Assembly: GCA_003153295.1 (NCBI GenBank)
Contig: PLXY01000006.1
Location: 345,829-409,828, forward strand
Reading direction: 5' to 3'
Origin: Parachlamydiales bacterium
Lineage (GTDB): Bacteria; Chlamydiota; Chlamydiia; Chlamydiales; Rhabdochlamydiaceae
DNA length: 64,000 nt
The notes under the pieces were generated by a model. It saw nothing but the letters and a program-made list of their open reading frames with translations. It made no database searches and was not told the origin of the DNA. Below, in pieces: positions 27,255 through 36,356 of the stretch (position 1 is the first letter of the stretch; each line of letters begins with the position of its first letter). The position numbers and the translations under genes are program-made.

Positions 27255-28034
27255 ATGTCCAAGACATTTGAAGTCGGCGCTTATCATCATAAACTCAAAG
27301 AGATAGAGGTTGCAGGAATCGATCATGCGACTTTTTTAGACTCTGATGAAGTGAGTTTAAAAGAGTTTCATCAAAAACATCCGAAAATCAAACTCTCTCT
27401 CACTTCTGAGAAAAAAGGATATGGGATGACACTCCGAGCTCATCGCGGAATGGACCTAGCAAAGGAAAGTGATGGTCTACTGAAAAAGGGTTTTGAAGTG
27501 AGGATAGCGCTTCCGGCTGACATCGAGCTGCTGAAATCTTTTGATCTAACTTCAATTGCCTCTCTAGATGTAAAAATTGATCTCATGGCATTTGACTATA
27601 TTCGTCCTGAGATGGGGTGCCGTACGAATTTCCACACGTTGCTTTTTTCCTGGGAAGGACCTTCGGTTGTCCAAACTTTGCAGTTTTTATACGACCATGG
27701 AATTTCTTCCGATCGGATATCTTTGGGACTGGCTCGCTTTGGAGTGATGTTCAAAAATGTAACACCTGGCATGGCTAGCACAGGCTATGCCCAGCCCTGC
27801 GAGGGAGACCAGTTAGAAAAGCCGGAAATGAGTGGTGAAGAAATCAACAAGTACATGGAAATGAACACCGCTGCAAAGCTCTTTTACACCTCTTTACAGG
27901 GCTGCTATCAATCTTTTATCTATAATGCAGAGAATGGCGATTGGATTTCATTTGATGATGATCTCACTCTTAAATCCAAGAAAGAATGGGCCCGCCGTCA
28001 GAAATTGCACGGCATCTTTTTCTATTCTATATAA
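27255..28034 (+). CDS. GH18-like protein, catalytic motif not found
   Basis: A 259-residue protein resembling the second half of glycoside hydrolase family 18 (chitinase-like) barrels. It has KGFEVRIALPADIELLKSF, VKIDLMAFDYIRPE (compare the DxMxYD strand), GISSDRISLGLARFGVMF, and a C-terminal GDWISFDDDLTLKSKKEWAR then GIFFYSI. I do not find the catalytic DxxDxDxE motif, which should lie near residues 80-100. The first 85 residues do not look like a GH18 N-terminus. It is therefore a truncated, divergent or catalytically inactive lectin-like version. The ATG at 27255 is used; an in-frame TTG at 27219 is less likely. The 3' end overlaps the convergent ATPase gene by 8 nt. Confidence 0.65.
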   Translation: MSKTFEVGAYHHKLKEIEVAGIDHATFLDSDEVSLKEFHQKHPKIKLSLTSEKKGYGMTLRAHRGMDLAKESDGLLKKGFEVRIALPADIELLKSFDLTSIASLDVKIDLMAFDYIRPEMGCRTNFHTLLFSWEGPSVVQTLQFLYDHGISSDRISLGLARFGVMFKNVTPGMASTGYAQPCEGDQLEKPEMSGEEINKYMEMNTAAKLFYTSLQGCYQSFIYNAENGDWISFDDDLTLKSKKEWARRQKLHGIFFYSI

Positions 28035-29232
28035 GCTGCGATAGGAAGGTTTTTGCGGGGACAATGACCGGCCGAGAAAAAGAAAAACAATTTCCTTCGA
28101 CATAATCCATATCCAACACGACCTGAAAAGCATGTGGAGCTTTGGTGAGCTCTTGGTAATAAAATAACGATTTTGAAAGGCTCGTATCTGAAGTTTTCAC
28201 TTCGACTATAAACCAGGGTTTTCCATCTTTAGACACCAAAAAATCAACTTCCCGCTTTTCTTTATCTCTTAAAAAGTGGAGACCGTAGTCACCTAGACCT
28301 TGATCCGTCCAAAAATGAACCGCTTTGTGCAAATGAGAAGCAATAAAATTTTCTGTACGTGCTCCTGGGTCCTTAAGAAGCGCCCAATCCCAGAGATAAA
28401 TTTTTGGTTCTTTTAACAACGAGCGAGTTATATTTTTGGTCCACGGTTGTAGAGTAAAGCAATAGTAAAAAGATTTAAGGATTTTAATCCATCGCCCAAT
28501 GGTATCTACCGAAACATTGACCTTATTGGCCAAAGTGGAATAATTGATTAGCTCCCCTGCCTGGTCTTGGAGCAACTGAGCCAATAGTTCAATTTCTCCC
28601 AGCTCTTGAATTCTCGTGAGATCGCGGATATCTTCTGCAAAGAGCTGATGCACACGTAATTTTTTCCAACGTGTATAAAAAGGCCTATTCCTTTTAAGGA
28701 AAGGTTCTGGAAATCCTCCAAACTCATAGAGAGATTGGAAATCTTTATCAGAAATTCTGTAAGAGACAGGCGAGATTTCTGTTTCTCTTAAAACAGGATT
28801 TAAAAGTTCGGCTACTGAAACAGGATGGAGCCGATAAAGAAAATATCTTCCCATCAAGCTATCGCCCCCTTTTTTGTAGATATCTAACCGGGCGCTTCCT
28901 GTTACAATGATCTGAATTTGTTTTGAATATTTATCGAAAAAGCCTTTTAAAAACGTTTTCCATTTTCTATATTTATGCAGCTCGTCAAAGATGACGATAG
29001 ACTTGTTTGTCATTTGATGGACCCCAACGGCATCTGCAACGTCATCTGCTCCTTTTATAATCAGAGCACGATCTTTAGCTATATCCCAGTTCAAGTATAA
29101 ATGATTAGGCCTTGGAGTCGACACTTCCAAAGAAGTTGTGGTTTTTCCAACTTGACGCGGTCCAACTAAGAAAAGCATCTGTCGATCTTTTGCAAGATGC
29201 TCTTCCATGACAAACTCGTAAATTCTTTTCAT
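28027..29232 (-). CDS. AAA_14/DUF4143 ATPase
   Basis: A 401-residue P-loop ATPase of the AAA_14 plus DUF4143 type. It has Walker A VGPRQVGKTT, Walker B VIFDELHKYRKW, sensor IIVTGSARLDIYKKGGDSLM and GRYFLYRLHPVSVAEL. The C-terminal DUF4143 restriction-nuclease-like region is REVDFLVSKDGKPWFIVEVK (an Asp...ExK pattern). These genes are common, mobile and poorly understood; some are linked to toxin-antitoxin or defence loci. Two direct repeats lie just upstream of its start. Confidence 0.88.
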   Translation of the reverse strand: MKRIYEFVMEEHLAKDRQMLFLVGPRQVGKTTTSLEVSTPRPNHLYLNWDIAKDRALIIKGADDVADAVGVHQMTNKSIVIFDELHKYRKWKTFLKGFFDKYSKQIQIIVTGSARLDIYKKGGDSLMGRYFLYRLHPVSVAELLNPVLRETEISPVSYRISDKDFQSLYEFGGFPEPFLKRNRPFYTRWKKLRVHQLFAEDIRDLTRIQELGEIELLAQLLQDQAGELINYSTLANKVNVSVDTIGRWIKILKSFYYCFTLQPWTKNITRSLLKEPKIYLWDWALLKDPGARTENFIASHLHKAVHFWTDQGLGDYGLHFLRDKEKREVDFLVSKDGKPWFIVEVKTSDTSLSKSLFYYQELTKAPHAFQVVLDMDYVEGNCFSFSRPVIVPAKTFLSQLI

Positions 29233-29251
29233 TGTTAACCTTTCTGACCAT

Positions 29252-29308
29252 TTTACGTATCATCGGAAATTGGTCAAGACTAATTTACGATACATCGGAA
29301 ATTGGTCA
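29252..29308. repeat. Two 25-bp direct repeats upstream of the DUF4143 gene
   Basis: Copies at 29252-29276 and 29284-29308 share 22 of 25 bases. Both begin TTTACG and end in CATCGGAAATTGGTCA, and differ only in a central TAT/ATA triplet. A half-copy in inverse orientation (TGACCA, 29245-29250) lies between the first copy and the ATPase start at 29232. Position suggests operator sites for autoregulation, though they could be remnants of mobile DNA. Confidence 0.75.
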
Positions 29309-29371
29309 TACGCATCTACCTTATCTTTAATGAGATAAAATTTATTTCGAAAGATTTAAGCAAGCTATAGC

Positions 29372-30790
29372 TTAAGTGATTTGATTGGGGGAAGGATCGG
29401 TTTTTTTAAGAGCCGATTTTTTCTCGACAAGCTTGCCGAGTTTGAAAGTCGACATGACGCAGCTGACCGCGATGGTCAGCACAATCAGTCCAGCCGCTGA
29501 TGCGCTGGCTAAAACTCCGCCACAGGCTTGGATCAGAGTGATGCTCACGACTGAAGCGCTGCCTCGTCCCAAACGGGAACACATCCCATCGATGACGAGC
29601 TTACCTTGCATTTTTTCTAACGGGGGCAAGGGGATAAAAGAAATTTCTTTAGATGTATCGAATAAAGTCGATTTAGCGGCGCGGACTAAGCAATAGAATA
29701 GCGTGCCTAAAAAGACGAGAAGCTCGATTTTATGGGAAGTCGAAGGATGCCAAATAGCGAGGAAAAAAGCCCCTTCGGTCAATAAGAGGCAAGCGGGGGT
29801 GACAAGCGAGGCAACAACCCAGCGGCACCGATGCAGAAGATAAGGAGTAATAACAAGGGCGCTAAAGGCCGTTAAAATACCCGTCCATAGCGAGAGTTGT
29901 CCATTATAGGCGCAATAATCACACGGGTCGGGAAATTTTTGTTTGAGGGCATCTAAGAAGATCACTTCGCCTAAAGCATAAGCAACATAGTCGGCAATGG
30001 TGATCCAGGCTAAAAGCGAAAGATAGCGGGATTTGACGCAAAGCCGAATACTGTCCCAGACTGATAGGGTGTCTTTGACCTCTTCAACTTCTTTTTTAGG
30101 TCCTGCAAATTCGCGCCACAGCTTGGAATATAACCAGGCGGTCAAAATTCCGAAAATGGTCAGGACGATCATCATAAGACTCAAAGAGCGGGACCAATCA
30201 TGGTTGGAAGCAAATTTTGAAGTGCAAAAGGAGATAATCGGCCCTGCGACCATCGTTCCAATGCTGCCGCCGAGCATCAAGGGACCATAATATTTTTTAG
30301 CATCTCCCAGAGGAATATATTGATTAACAAGTCCCCAAAATAAAACCGTCAAGAGAGCGATTTTCCAAAGCTCAGCCATCACGAAAAAAAGCATAGAAAA
30401 AGCTTGTGGGAGGATGACAGAGAAAAAATCATTCCACGGCAGCCAACTCCATTGAATAATTTCAGCTTTCCATCCTGATAGAGAGGGATAGATGATGGTG
30501 GCAAAAAGCAGAAAAAATCCCGAGAAGAACGCCAGAGTGATAATAAAAACTTTATGGATAGAATATCGATTCAATAGGCGAGTGAGAAGATAGACCATCA
30601 AAAGAGCGCAGGGCATGGTTCCGAGTTCAAAGATTGGAAGAGACCCAGCGCCTTTACCGAGATCGGCAACCACAAGGGTATTGCGGGCGCTTTTTAGAAT
30701 TCCATAATTGATATTTAGTAACGCGACAATACCGACCATCAAGAAAAAAAGAATTTTTGCACGCCGGTCAGTGAGAAATTTCAAATACAT
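29372..30790 (-). CDS. ADP/ATP-type nucleotide translocase (NTT/Tlc family)
   Basis: A 472-residue polytopic membrane protein of the nucleotide transporter family found in chlamydiae, rickettsiae and plastids. It lets intracellular bacteria import ATP or other nucleotides from the host. Family features are ILFFLMVGIVALLNINYGIL, KSARNTLVVADLGKGAGSLP, MLFFVMAELWKIALLTVLFW, FWGLVNQYIPLGDAKKYYGP and CLVRAAKSTLFDTSKEISFI (a conserved K...F.P..E-like block). It is a little shorter than Npt1/Npt2 of Chlamydia. Environmental chlamydiae have several paralogues with different substrates, and this sequence does not tell which. The ATG at 30790 is preferred to an upstream in-frame start at 30841. Confidence 0.9.
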   Translation of the reverse strand: MYLKFLTDRRAKILFFLMVGIVALLNINYGILKSARNTLVVADLGKGAGSLPIFELGTMPCALLMVYLLTRLLNRYSIHKVFIITLAFFSGFFLLFATIIYPSLSGWKAEIIQWSWLPWNDFFSVILPQAFSMLFFVMAELWKIALLTVLFWGLVNQYIPLGDAKKYYGPLMLGGSIGTMVAGPIISFCTSKFASNHDWSRSLSLMMIVLTIFGILTAWLYSKLWREFAGPKKEVEEVKDTLSVWDSIRLCVKSRYLSLLAWITIADYVAYALGEVIFLDALKQKFPDPCDYCAYNGQLSLWTGILTAFSALVITPYLLHRCRWVVASLVTPACLLLTEGAFFLAIWHPSTSHKIELLVFLGTLFYCLVRAAKSTLFDTSKEISFIPLPPLEKMQGKLVIDGMCSRLGRGSASVVSITLIQACGGVLASASAAGLIVLTIAVSCVMSTFKLGKLVEKKSALKKTDPSPNQIT

Positions 30791-30894
30791 GCATATCTCA
30801 TAAGTGCACAGGATTCTAGGGCACCTCTTGAAAATAGTCAAAGCGAGAATTTGTTTGAAAAAATTGATGTTTTACGAAAAGCTTTCGAAGCTAT

Positions 30895-31788
30895 ATGTCC
30901 CTACTCAAGTATGTATCAATAGTCTGTCTTTTATCGATGGATCTTATAGGGCAGGAAACCCCTTTGCAATATCAAACTTTAAAGACATCTCAAGGGGTGA
31001 TTGCTTATATCGATACGGGCGGAAAGGGATTTCCGATCGTTTGTATTCATGGCAATTCATGCTCTTCCGAAGTATTCAAAAAACAAATAGCAGCCTTTCG
31101 GGATCGGTATAGAATGATTGCCATTGATCTTCCAGGCCATGGTAGAAGCAGTATACCGTACGATCCCGATATGACTTATACCATTCCTGGCTATGCGGCC
31201 CTGATCCATGAAGTTGTTGATTCTCTTGAACTCGGCCCTTTTGCGATCGTGGGTTTTTCTTTGGGAGGAAATATTGCGCTGCAGTGGACAGAGCTATTTA
31301 ATGACCCCATCCAAGGAATAATGATCATTTCCAGCGCCCCTATGAAATATTCCGAGGAATCGAGGCTTGCTTATCCTCCTTATGCGGGAGGTTACTCCGC
31401 CTTTCCTGGACAGCTGACAGAAGCGCAAGCAAAACAATACACGAGCGTTTGTGGATTCCATATTGAGGATCCTTCTGTTTATTTCATGGTCGAAGATGCC
31501 ATGAAAACCGATGGAAAATCGCGGGAAAAAATGGTGGCATCTGTTCTGGCTGGACGGGGAGTTAATGAGACAAAAATCGTCAGCGGCTTGAATATTCCCT
31601 TAGCTGTTGTTGTGGGGAGCAACGATTCGGCTTTAGGACTGGAGTACATTAGACAGCTGAATTATCGCCATTTGTGGCGTAAAAAAGTGCAGTGTATCGA
31701 AGATGCGCAGCATGCAATCCCTATTCAGCAGTCTGAAGAGTTACATACGTTACTGAAAGCGTTTTTAGAAGAGATTCAAGTTAAATAG
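30895..31788 (+). CDS. Secreted alpha/beta hydrolase
   Basis: A 297-residue alpha/beta-hydrolase. A signal-peptide-like N-terminus (MSLLKYVSIVCLLSMDLIG) precedes IVCIHGNSCSSEVF (oxyanion hole), MIAIDLPGHGRSSIPYDPD, the nucleophile elbow VGFSLGGNIAL, the acid in VVGSNDSALGL, and the histidine in IEDAQHAIPI. All triad members are present. The leader makes it unlikely to be MenH, despite the nearby men genes. It is divergent from the translocase gene and overlaps its convergent neighbour by 8 nt. Confidence 0.88.
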   Translation: MSLLKYVSIVCLLSMDLIGQETPLQYQTLKTSQGVIAYIDTGGKGFPIVCIHGNSCSSEVFKKQIAAFRDRYRMIAIDLPGHGRSSIPYDPDMTYTIPGYAALIHEVVDSLELGPFAIVGFSLGGNIALQWTELFNDPIQGIMIISSAPMKYSEESRLAYPPYAGGYSAFPGQLTEAQAKQYTSVCGFHIEDPSVYFMVEDAMKTDGKSREKMVASVLAGRGVNETKIVSGLNIPLAVVVGSNDSALGLEYIRQLNYRHLWRKKVQCIEDAQHAIPIQQSEELHTLLKAFLEEIQVK

Positions 31789-32269
31789 GTTTATCTAATT
31801 TAAAGCTACGTTGGGGTTCTTGAATCGTCGGAGATAAATATTCAAGTGGGCTTTTGACCGGAGCTTCATAAGGTCTTGAACTTTCAGAAATGGACTCAGA
31901 GAGGTTCCCGATGATCAAATCGCAGACTTCTTTTGGGAGGTCTAAGTCTTTATAACCCCAAATCATCAAAGTGAGTTCCACTTTGATCATACCATGCAGC
32001 ATTTTTCGATTACCAAAATTTTCAAGAACAGAAGGAATGAGCTCGCGTTGATCCAGATACGGATCTTCAATGATCGGTTGAGTATTAGCCCGGTTTGTAA
32101 AATGTTCGTGAAGGACTTCCCAAGGAGGGATATTAACAATTTGATAGGCTAAAATAGATTTAGAGGAGGTAAAGCGGGCAGTAACTTGACGAGGTAGTGT
32201 AGTTTTCCTTACAGGACTTCTCACAGGAATAGTAGGTGGACGTGCACGGCAAAGTCTAGCAGCCATCAT
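31781..32269 (-). CDS. Unknown protein
   Basis: A 162-residue protein with a very basic, Arg/Pro-rich first 40 residues (MMAARLCRARPPTIPVRS) and a more ordinary helical rest, ending in charged, Pro-containing sequence. No signal peptide, transmembrane segment or domain is recognised. It starts 5 nt after the stop of typA and probably shares its transcript. The 3' end overlaps the convergent hydrolase gene. Confidence 0.6.
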   Translation of the reverse strand: MMAARLCRARPPTIPVRSPVRKTTLPRQVTARFTSSKSILAYQIVNIPPWEVLHEHFTNRANTQPIIEDPYLDQRELIPSVLENFGNRKMLHGMIKVELTLMIWGYKDLDLPKEVCDLIIGNLSESISESSRPYEAPVKSPLEYLSPTIQEPQRSFKLDKPI

Positions 32270-32273
32270 CTAC

Positions 32274-34082
32274 CTACTTCTGCGTGCGCTTTCTCTCGTG
32301 CTCTTTCAAATACCGCTTACGCAAACGGATCGACTTAGGTGTCACTTCAACGACTTCATCATCGTTAATGTAATCGATAGCTGTCTCTAAAGTGAATACG
32401 CGAGGAGGTGTTAGGATGATATTCTCATCGCTACCTGATGCACGGATATTGGTCAGATGCTTCTCACGGGTAACATTGACAATGAGGTCATTTTCTCTAT
32501 TTTGCTCTCCGACGACCATCCCTTCATAGACTTCATCTCCAGGGGAGACAAAAAGCCCGCCCCGTTCCTGTAAGCTGAAAGTTGCGTAGCCTGTTGTTCT
32601 TCCTTGGTTGCCAGAGATCATGACGCCTTTTTGACGTCCAACAATGGTACCTCTCCAGGGAGCATAACTGTCAAAAATTGAAGTTAAAATGCCCATGCCA
32701 CGTGTAATCGTCAAGAATTCGCTGCGATACCCCATCAGACCTCTTGTAGGCAGAAGAAATTGCATGGTCGTGATATTGTGCTCGTTTGTTTCAAGCAGAC
32801 GCATCTCGCCACGGCGGCGCGAAAGCTCTTCAATCACATTCCCGGAATATTCTTGAGGTACTTCGATGTGGACATTTTCCATCGGCTCAGACTCAACGCC
32901 ATCGATCGTTTTTAAAATGACTTTAGGCTTGGAGATCACGAATTCATAACCTTCTCGGCGCATCGCTTCTAAGAGAACAGCCAGGTGGAGCTCGCCTCGG
33001 CCGCAGACTTCCATCGAGTCGTCTTGTTTTTGGTCGATCTTCAGAGAGATATTCGCTCTTTTTTCTTGCAGCAATCTGTCTCGGATTTTATTCATTGTGA
33101 CATGCTTGCCTTCTTTACCGACAAACGGGCCGTTATTGACCATGACTTCAATCGCTAAAGTAGGTTCTGCCAGATAGATAGGATCGAGTTGGACGATATT
33201 TGCAGGATCGCAGAGCGTATCGCCAATCGTTATATCGGGAATTCCCGCGATGTTGATGATATCGCCAACACCGGCTTCTTCCATTTCAACTTTTTTGAGG
33301 CCGAAGTAACCTTCAATTCGGACAACTTTATGCTGGGTAGGATGGCCGTCTTTATTAACGCGTGTGATCATCTGTCCTTTTTTGACCATGCCTTCTAGAA
33401 TTCTTCCGCAGGCAAGTCTTCCCACATAGTCATCATAGGAAAGGGTAGTCGATTGCATTAAAAACGGAAGTTCTAAGTTTCCGGGAGGAGCAGGAACTTT
33501 TTCGATGATCATTTCAAACATGGGTTTGAGGTCGACCATCGGTTCGCCGATATTTTTCGCTGCGATCCCTTGAAGTCCTGAAGCATAAATAACAGGAAAG
33601 TCTAATTGTGCATCAGTAGCGCCAAGTTCAACGAAGAGATCAAATGTCAAATTGAGTGCTCTATCGGGATTAGCATGAGGGCGGTCGACTTTGTTTAAGA
33701 CGACGATAGGTCGAAGGCCCATCTTCAGAGCTTGAGAAAGGACAAAGCGGGTTTGCGGCATCGGACCTTCTTGCGCATCCACAATCAAAAGAACAGAATT
33801 GACGAGTCCTAAAACTCGCTCGACTTCACCGGAAAAGTCCGCATGGCCGGGGGTGTCAATGATATTAATTTTATAATCTTCATAGAAAACACTCGTGTGT
33901 TTTGCAAAGATAGTGATACCCCGTTCCTTTTCTTGGTCATAGCTGTCCATGACCCGCTCGGGGACTTTTTCATTATCTCGGAAGATGTTCGATTGACGCA
34001 AAAGTTGGTCTAATAGCGTCGTTTTCCCATGGTCAATATGGGCAATGATGGCAATATTACGGATTTTTTCTGGGGTATACAT
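32274..34082 (-). CDS. typA: Ribosome-associated GTPase TypA/BipA
   Basis: A translational GTPase (about 602 aa) of the EF-G-like TypA/BipA family that binds ribosomes and affects 50S assembly and stress growth. Motifs are G1 [15 protein letters not shown], the switch region [13 protein letters not shown]3 [12 protein letters not shown], and G4 [13 protein letters not shown]. The C-terminal TypA domain includes [16 protein letters not shown] and [17 protein letters not shown] start at the ATG at 34082 (MYTPEKIRN), which matches the family. An ATG at 34100 adds six residues. Confidence 0.95.
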   Translation of the reverse strand: MYTPEKIRNIAIIAHIDHGKTTLLDQLLRQSNIFRDNEKVPERVMDSYDQEKERGITIFAKHTSVFYEDYKINIIDTPGHADFSGEVERVLGLVNSVLLIVDAQEGPMPQTRFVLSQALKMGLRPIVVLNKVDRPHANPDRALNLTFDLFVELGATDAQLDFPVIYASGLQGIAAKNIGEPMVDLKPMFEMIIEKVPAPPGNLELPFLMQSTTLSYDDYVGRLACGRILEGMVKKGQMITRVNKDGHPTQHKVVRIEGYFGLKKVEMEEAGVGDIINIAGIPDITIGDTLCDPANIVQLDPIYLAEPTLAIEVMVNNGPFVGKEGKHVTMNKIRDRLLQEKRANISLKIDQKQDDSMEVCGRGELHLAVLLEAMRREGYEFVISKPKVILKTIDGVESEPMENVHIEVPQEYSGNVIEELSRRRGEMRLLETNEHNITTMQFLLPTRGLMGYRSEFLTITRGMGILTSIFDSYAPWRGTIVGRQKGVMISGNQGRTTGYATFSLQERGGLFVSPGDEVYEGMVVGEQNRENDLIVNVTREKHLTNIRASGSDENIILTPPRVFTLETAIDYINDDEVVEVTPKSIRLRKRYLKEHERKRTQK

Positions 34083-34145
34083 AAATTTAATTCCGTCCAT
34101 GCTACGGCATAGAAAGATAAAACGCTAGAGATAATCTGAATCAAA

Positions 34146-35324
34146 TTAAATATTGAAATTAGCGAGCTTTTTTCTGCAGAGGATCAGTAATGCTCTTGCA
34201 GATATGAAGAGGACAAAAGAGAGGATCCCATAAATCAAAACTTTCCATGTAGTTGCAATAAGTCTTTCTCGAAAAACATCTCTAGTTGTCAGCTCTTTTT
34301 TTACGGGTTTAGCCAGCATAGCTTTCTTCAGTTGATCAACAACATCTTTGAATCCATTTAATGTCATCATTAATTCGGGTCCGATCTGACCAATGAGCTC
34401 GGCATCAGGTGCAAAAATTTCCGGATAAAGCGGGTTATGATGACTCTTCATTTTTTCATATAATTGATCAAGATCAGCGATCCTTTCTTTTAGAAAATGA
34501 ATGTTAGGTCGCAAGTGTCTCAACGAAACGGGATCCGAGGCATTTATATGTAAGGCTTCTTTAGTCCGAAGCACCGTATCGGCGAATAGTATCAAGAGTT
34601 TTTCGTCATGATCAAAGGCTTCCATTGGCAGATTTAACGGATGGAGAAAATTCATCGCCATTTTAGTTAATTCTGGGGGCAAAACACTAAAATAGCATGA
34701 TGGGGACGATCCTAATTCTTTCAAGTCAGAGATTTGTTTCTGTTTGGCGTTGATGATGTTGAGAACTCGCTGTGCATGGCTCAAAAAGTTTTTTCCTCTT
34801 TCGGTGAGAGCAGGATAGATCACAGCATTTCGCTTTAATAGCATAATAGTGAGACTGGTATATACTGTAGCATAGTATTCGGATTTATGTTCAAGGACCT
34901 GCCAGAGAGGAGTCACAGGGGGCTCAGTCCCATCTAGAGGTTCCCAACGAAGATTAACATCTGCACCTGCTTCCAACAGCGCTTTTTGAATTAATAGTAC
35001 TTGGTGCGGCTTATGAGTATATGTTGTGATTGCCCAAAAGAGAGGAGGTTTTCTATTGATGTCCCCCTGATTTGCGATGTCTTTACCGCCTTGTTTAATA
35101 ATATGAATAGCCAAGAGAATATTAGAGTGATCAAAAGAGACTGATAAAGCAGTCTTTTGATCGCTATTTCCATGAGACAATCGATAGTCAGGCTGGGATT
35201 TGCAAAACTCATCAAACTGTTTCGAGGTCGTTTCACGACCTATGAAATCCGTGACCGCATCAGCTCCCGGTTGATTAGTTCCTGGAATAGTTGAACAAAC
35301 ATTAATACTTGATGCTACGGTCAT
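34146..35324 (-). CDS. Ankyrin-repeat protein with C-terminal membrane anchor
   Basis: A 392-residue protein. After a polar Ser/Thr/Gly-rich N-terminus come two or three degenerate ankyrin repeats at residues about 55-135 (KTALSVSFDHSNILLAIHII, KPPLFWAITTYTHKPHQVLL, QKALLEAGADVNLRW, VTPLWQVLEHKSEYY). A helical middle region follows, then a single C-terminal hydrophobic segment (VLIYGILSFVLFISARALLI) with a basic tail. Tail-anchored ankyrin proteins are frequent effector candidates in intracellular bacteria. No functional domain beyond the repeats is visible. Confidence 0.75.
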   Translation of the reverse strand: MTVASSINVCSTIPGTNQPGADAVTDFIGRETTSKQFDEFCKSQPDYRLSHGNSDQKTALSVSFDHSNILLAIHIIKQGGKDIANQGDINRKPPLFWAITTYTHKPHQVLLIQKALLEAGADVNLRWEPLDGTEPPVTPLWQVLEHKSEYYATVYTSLTIMLLKRNAVIYPALTERGKNFLSHAQRVLNIINAKQKQISDLKELGSSPSCYFSVLPPELTKMAMNFLHPLNLPMEAFDHDEKLLILFADTVLRTKEALHINASDPVSLRHLRPNIHFLKERIADLDQLYEKMKSHHNPLYPEIFAPDAELIGQIGPELMMTLNGFKDVVDQLKKAMLAKPVKKELTTRDVFRERLIATTWKVLIYGILSFVLFISARALLILCRKKLANFNI

Positions 35325-35587
35325 TTATTGCCTGTTTTAAAAGCAAATTATAACATTTAATATAAATAAAATCATCTTTAATTTCTTATTGATTTTAAAG
35401 TAAAAATATTTAATTGATGAAAGATCTAGGAGAAAAACCGCATGAGCAGGGCGATTGCATGAAAAAAAGATTTGAAGAAATTCTTCATATGGAAAATTTC
35501 GGCGTTTGTAGATCAATTAATTAGTTAATTAAAATGAAATTAAAAGCAGATTATAGTTATGTTATTGTTGTTCAAAAGGAGAATTAT
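35325..35587. other. AT-rich divergent intergenic region
   Basis: About 260 bases between the divergent ankyrin gene and the Inc-like gene. It is AT-rich and presumably carries both promoters. A 35-codon frame from 35417 is the only open stretch, and I do not consider it a gene. Confidence 0.4.
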
Positions 35588-36247
35588 ATGAGTACTACCC
35601 CAGCTTCCTCCGCAAGTCCAGTTCACAGTGAGTGGTCAGTCCTCCCTCCAGGAGTTACCTACAAAGTCGACATTCTAGGAGGTCGCCCCCTAGGTATCAA
35701 TGACAAGGTCAATGGAATTAGCATAGCTCAATACCTAGCAGACCTAGCTAATTACCCTATCCATAATCTGCTTCCAAATACCACATGGCCGCGGAAACAG
35801 TGGGGCTACATTTATCATCTGATTGTGCCTCATACCGAAGCACTCGATCTATATCGTCAATCAGTCGAAAAAACACTGATTGAGGAAGGCGTCCCTGCAA
35901 ATAAAATTGGATCAGCTGTTGCCAAAATTTTTACCCCATTTTCTATACTTTATAAGTCGTTTATTACTACCAAAAATAGAGAAAGCTACTATTCTGATTA
36001 TTTTTATGAAAGCGGACGAGATAACGATCATCGTTTGATGGAAATTGACACAACCCTGGAAGATTGCAGGGTTGCTAATTGGACGGGAATTGGCCTTATT
36101 ATCGTGGGCGTGGCTCTAAATAAATTCTACAAACCTAAAAATCCCCCACTGCAAAAAGTAGTGCGCTGGGTTGGGTATGGCTCTATCGCTGCTGGTCTTG
36201 CAGCTCTTGTTTTTTCGACTATGAAGTTGCATCAGTTGAAAAACTAA
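35588..36247 (+). CDS. Unknown Inc-like protein with a C-terminal two-TM hairpin
   Basis: A 219-residue protein starting at the ATG at 35588, which has a strong AAGGAG site 7 nt upstream. The frame is open 54 nt further up but without a good start. The N-terminus is Ser/Thr/Pro/Ala-rich, a pattern of type III secretion signals. Two close hydrophobic segments (WTGIGLIIVGVALNKFY and WVGYGSIAAGLAALVFSTM) with a short Pro/Lys loop lie at the C-terminus, the bilobed hairpin typical of chlamydial inclusion-membrane proteins. No enzymatic domain is seen. A strong terminator follows. Confidence 0.7.
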   Translation: MSTTPASSASPVHSEWSVLPPGVTYKVDILGGRPLGINDKVNGISIAQYLADLANYPIHNLLPNTTWPRKQWGYIYHLIVPHTEALDLYRQSVEKTLIEEGVPANKIGSAVAKIFTPFSILYKSFITTKNRESYYSDYFYESGRDNDHRLMEIDTTLEDCRVANWTGIGLIIVGVALNKFYKPKNPPLQKVVRWVGYGSIAAGLAALVFSTMKLHQLKN

Positions 36248-36285
36248 ATAGCCAACGACCTTTTCTTGAGAAGTCACCTAAAAAT

Positions 36286-36316
36286 AAGAGGGCCCACTAC
36301 TAAAAGGGGCCCTCTT
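36286..36316. terminator. Bidirectional rho-independent terminator
   Basis: A perfect 10-bp stem, AAGAGGGCCC (36286-36295) with GGGCCCTCTT (36307-36316), encloses an 11-nt loop. It is followed by T-rich DNA on the plus strand and preceded by A-rich DNA that gives a T-run on the minus strand. It serves the two convergent genes on either side. Confidence 0.9.
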
Positions 36317-36356
36317 TCTATTTTCGATTGAAGCTGTTTTTTAAAATGATAGGATA

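Noticed and set aside
30895-31788. The alpha/beta hydrolase as the missing MenH
   Set aside because: It has a signal-peptide-like N-terminus and lies outside the men blocks; MenH is cytosolic. Kept as a generic hydrolase.
35417-35524. 35-codon frame in the ankyrin/Inc-like intergenic region
   Set aside because: Short, without a ribosome site or similarity; not distinguishable from chance.
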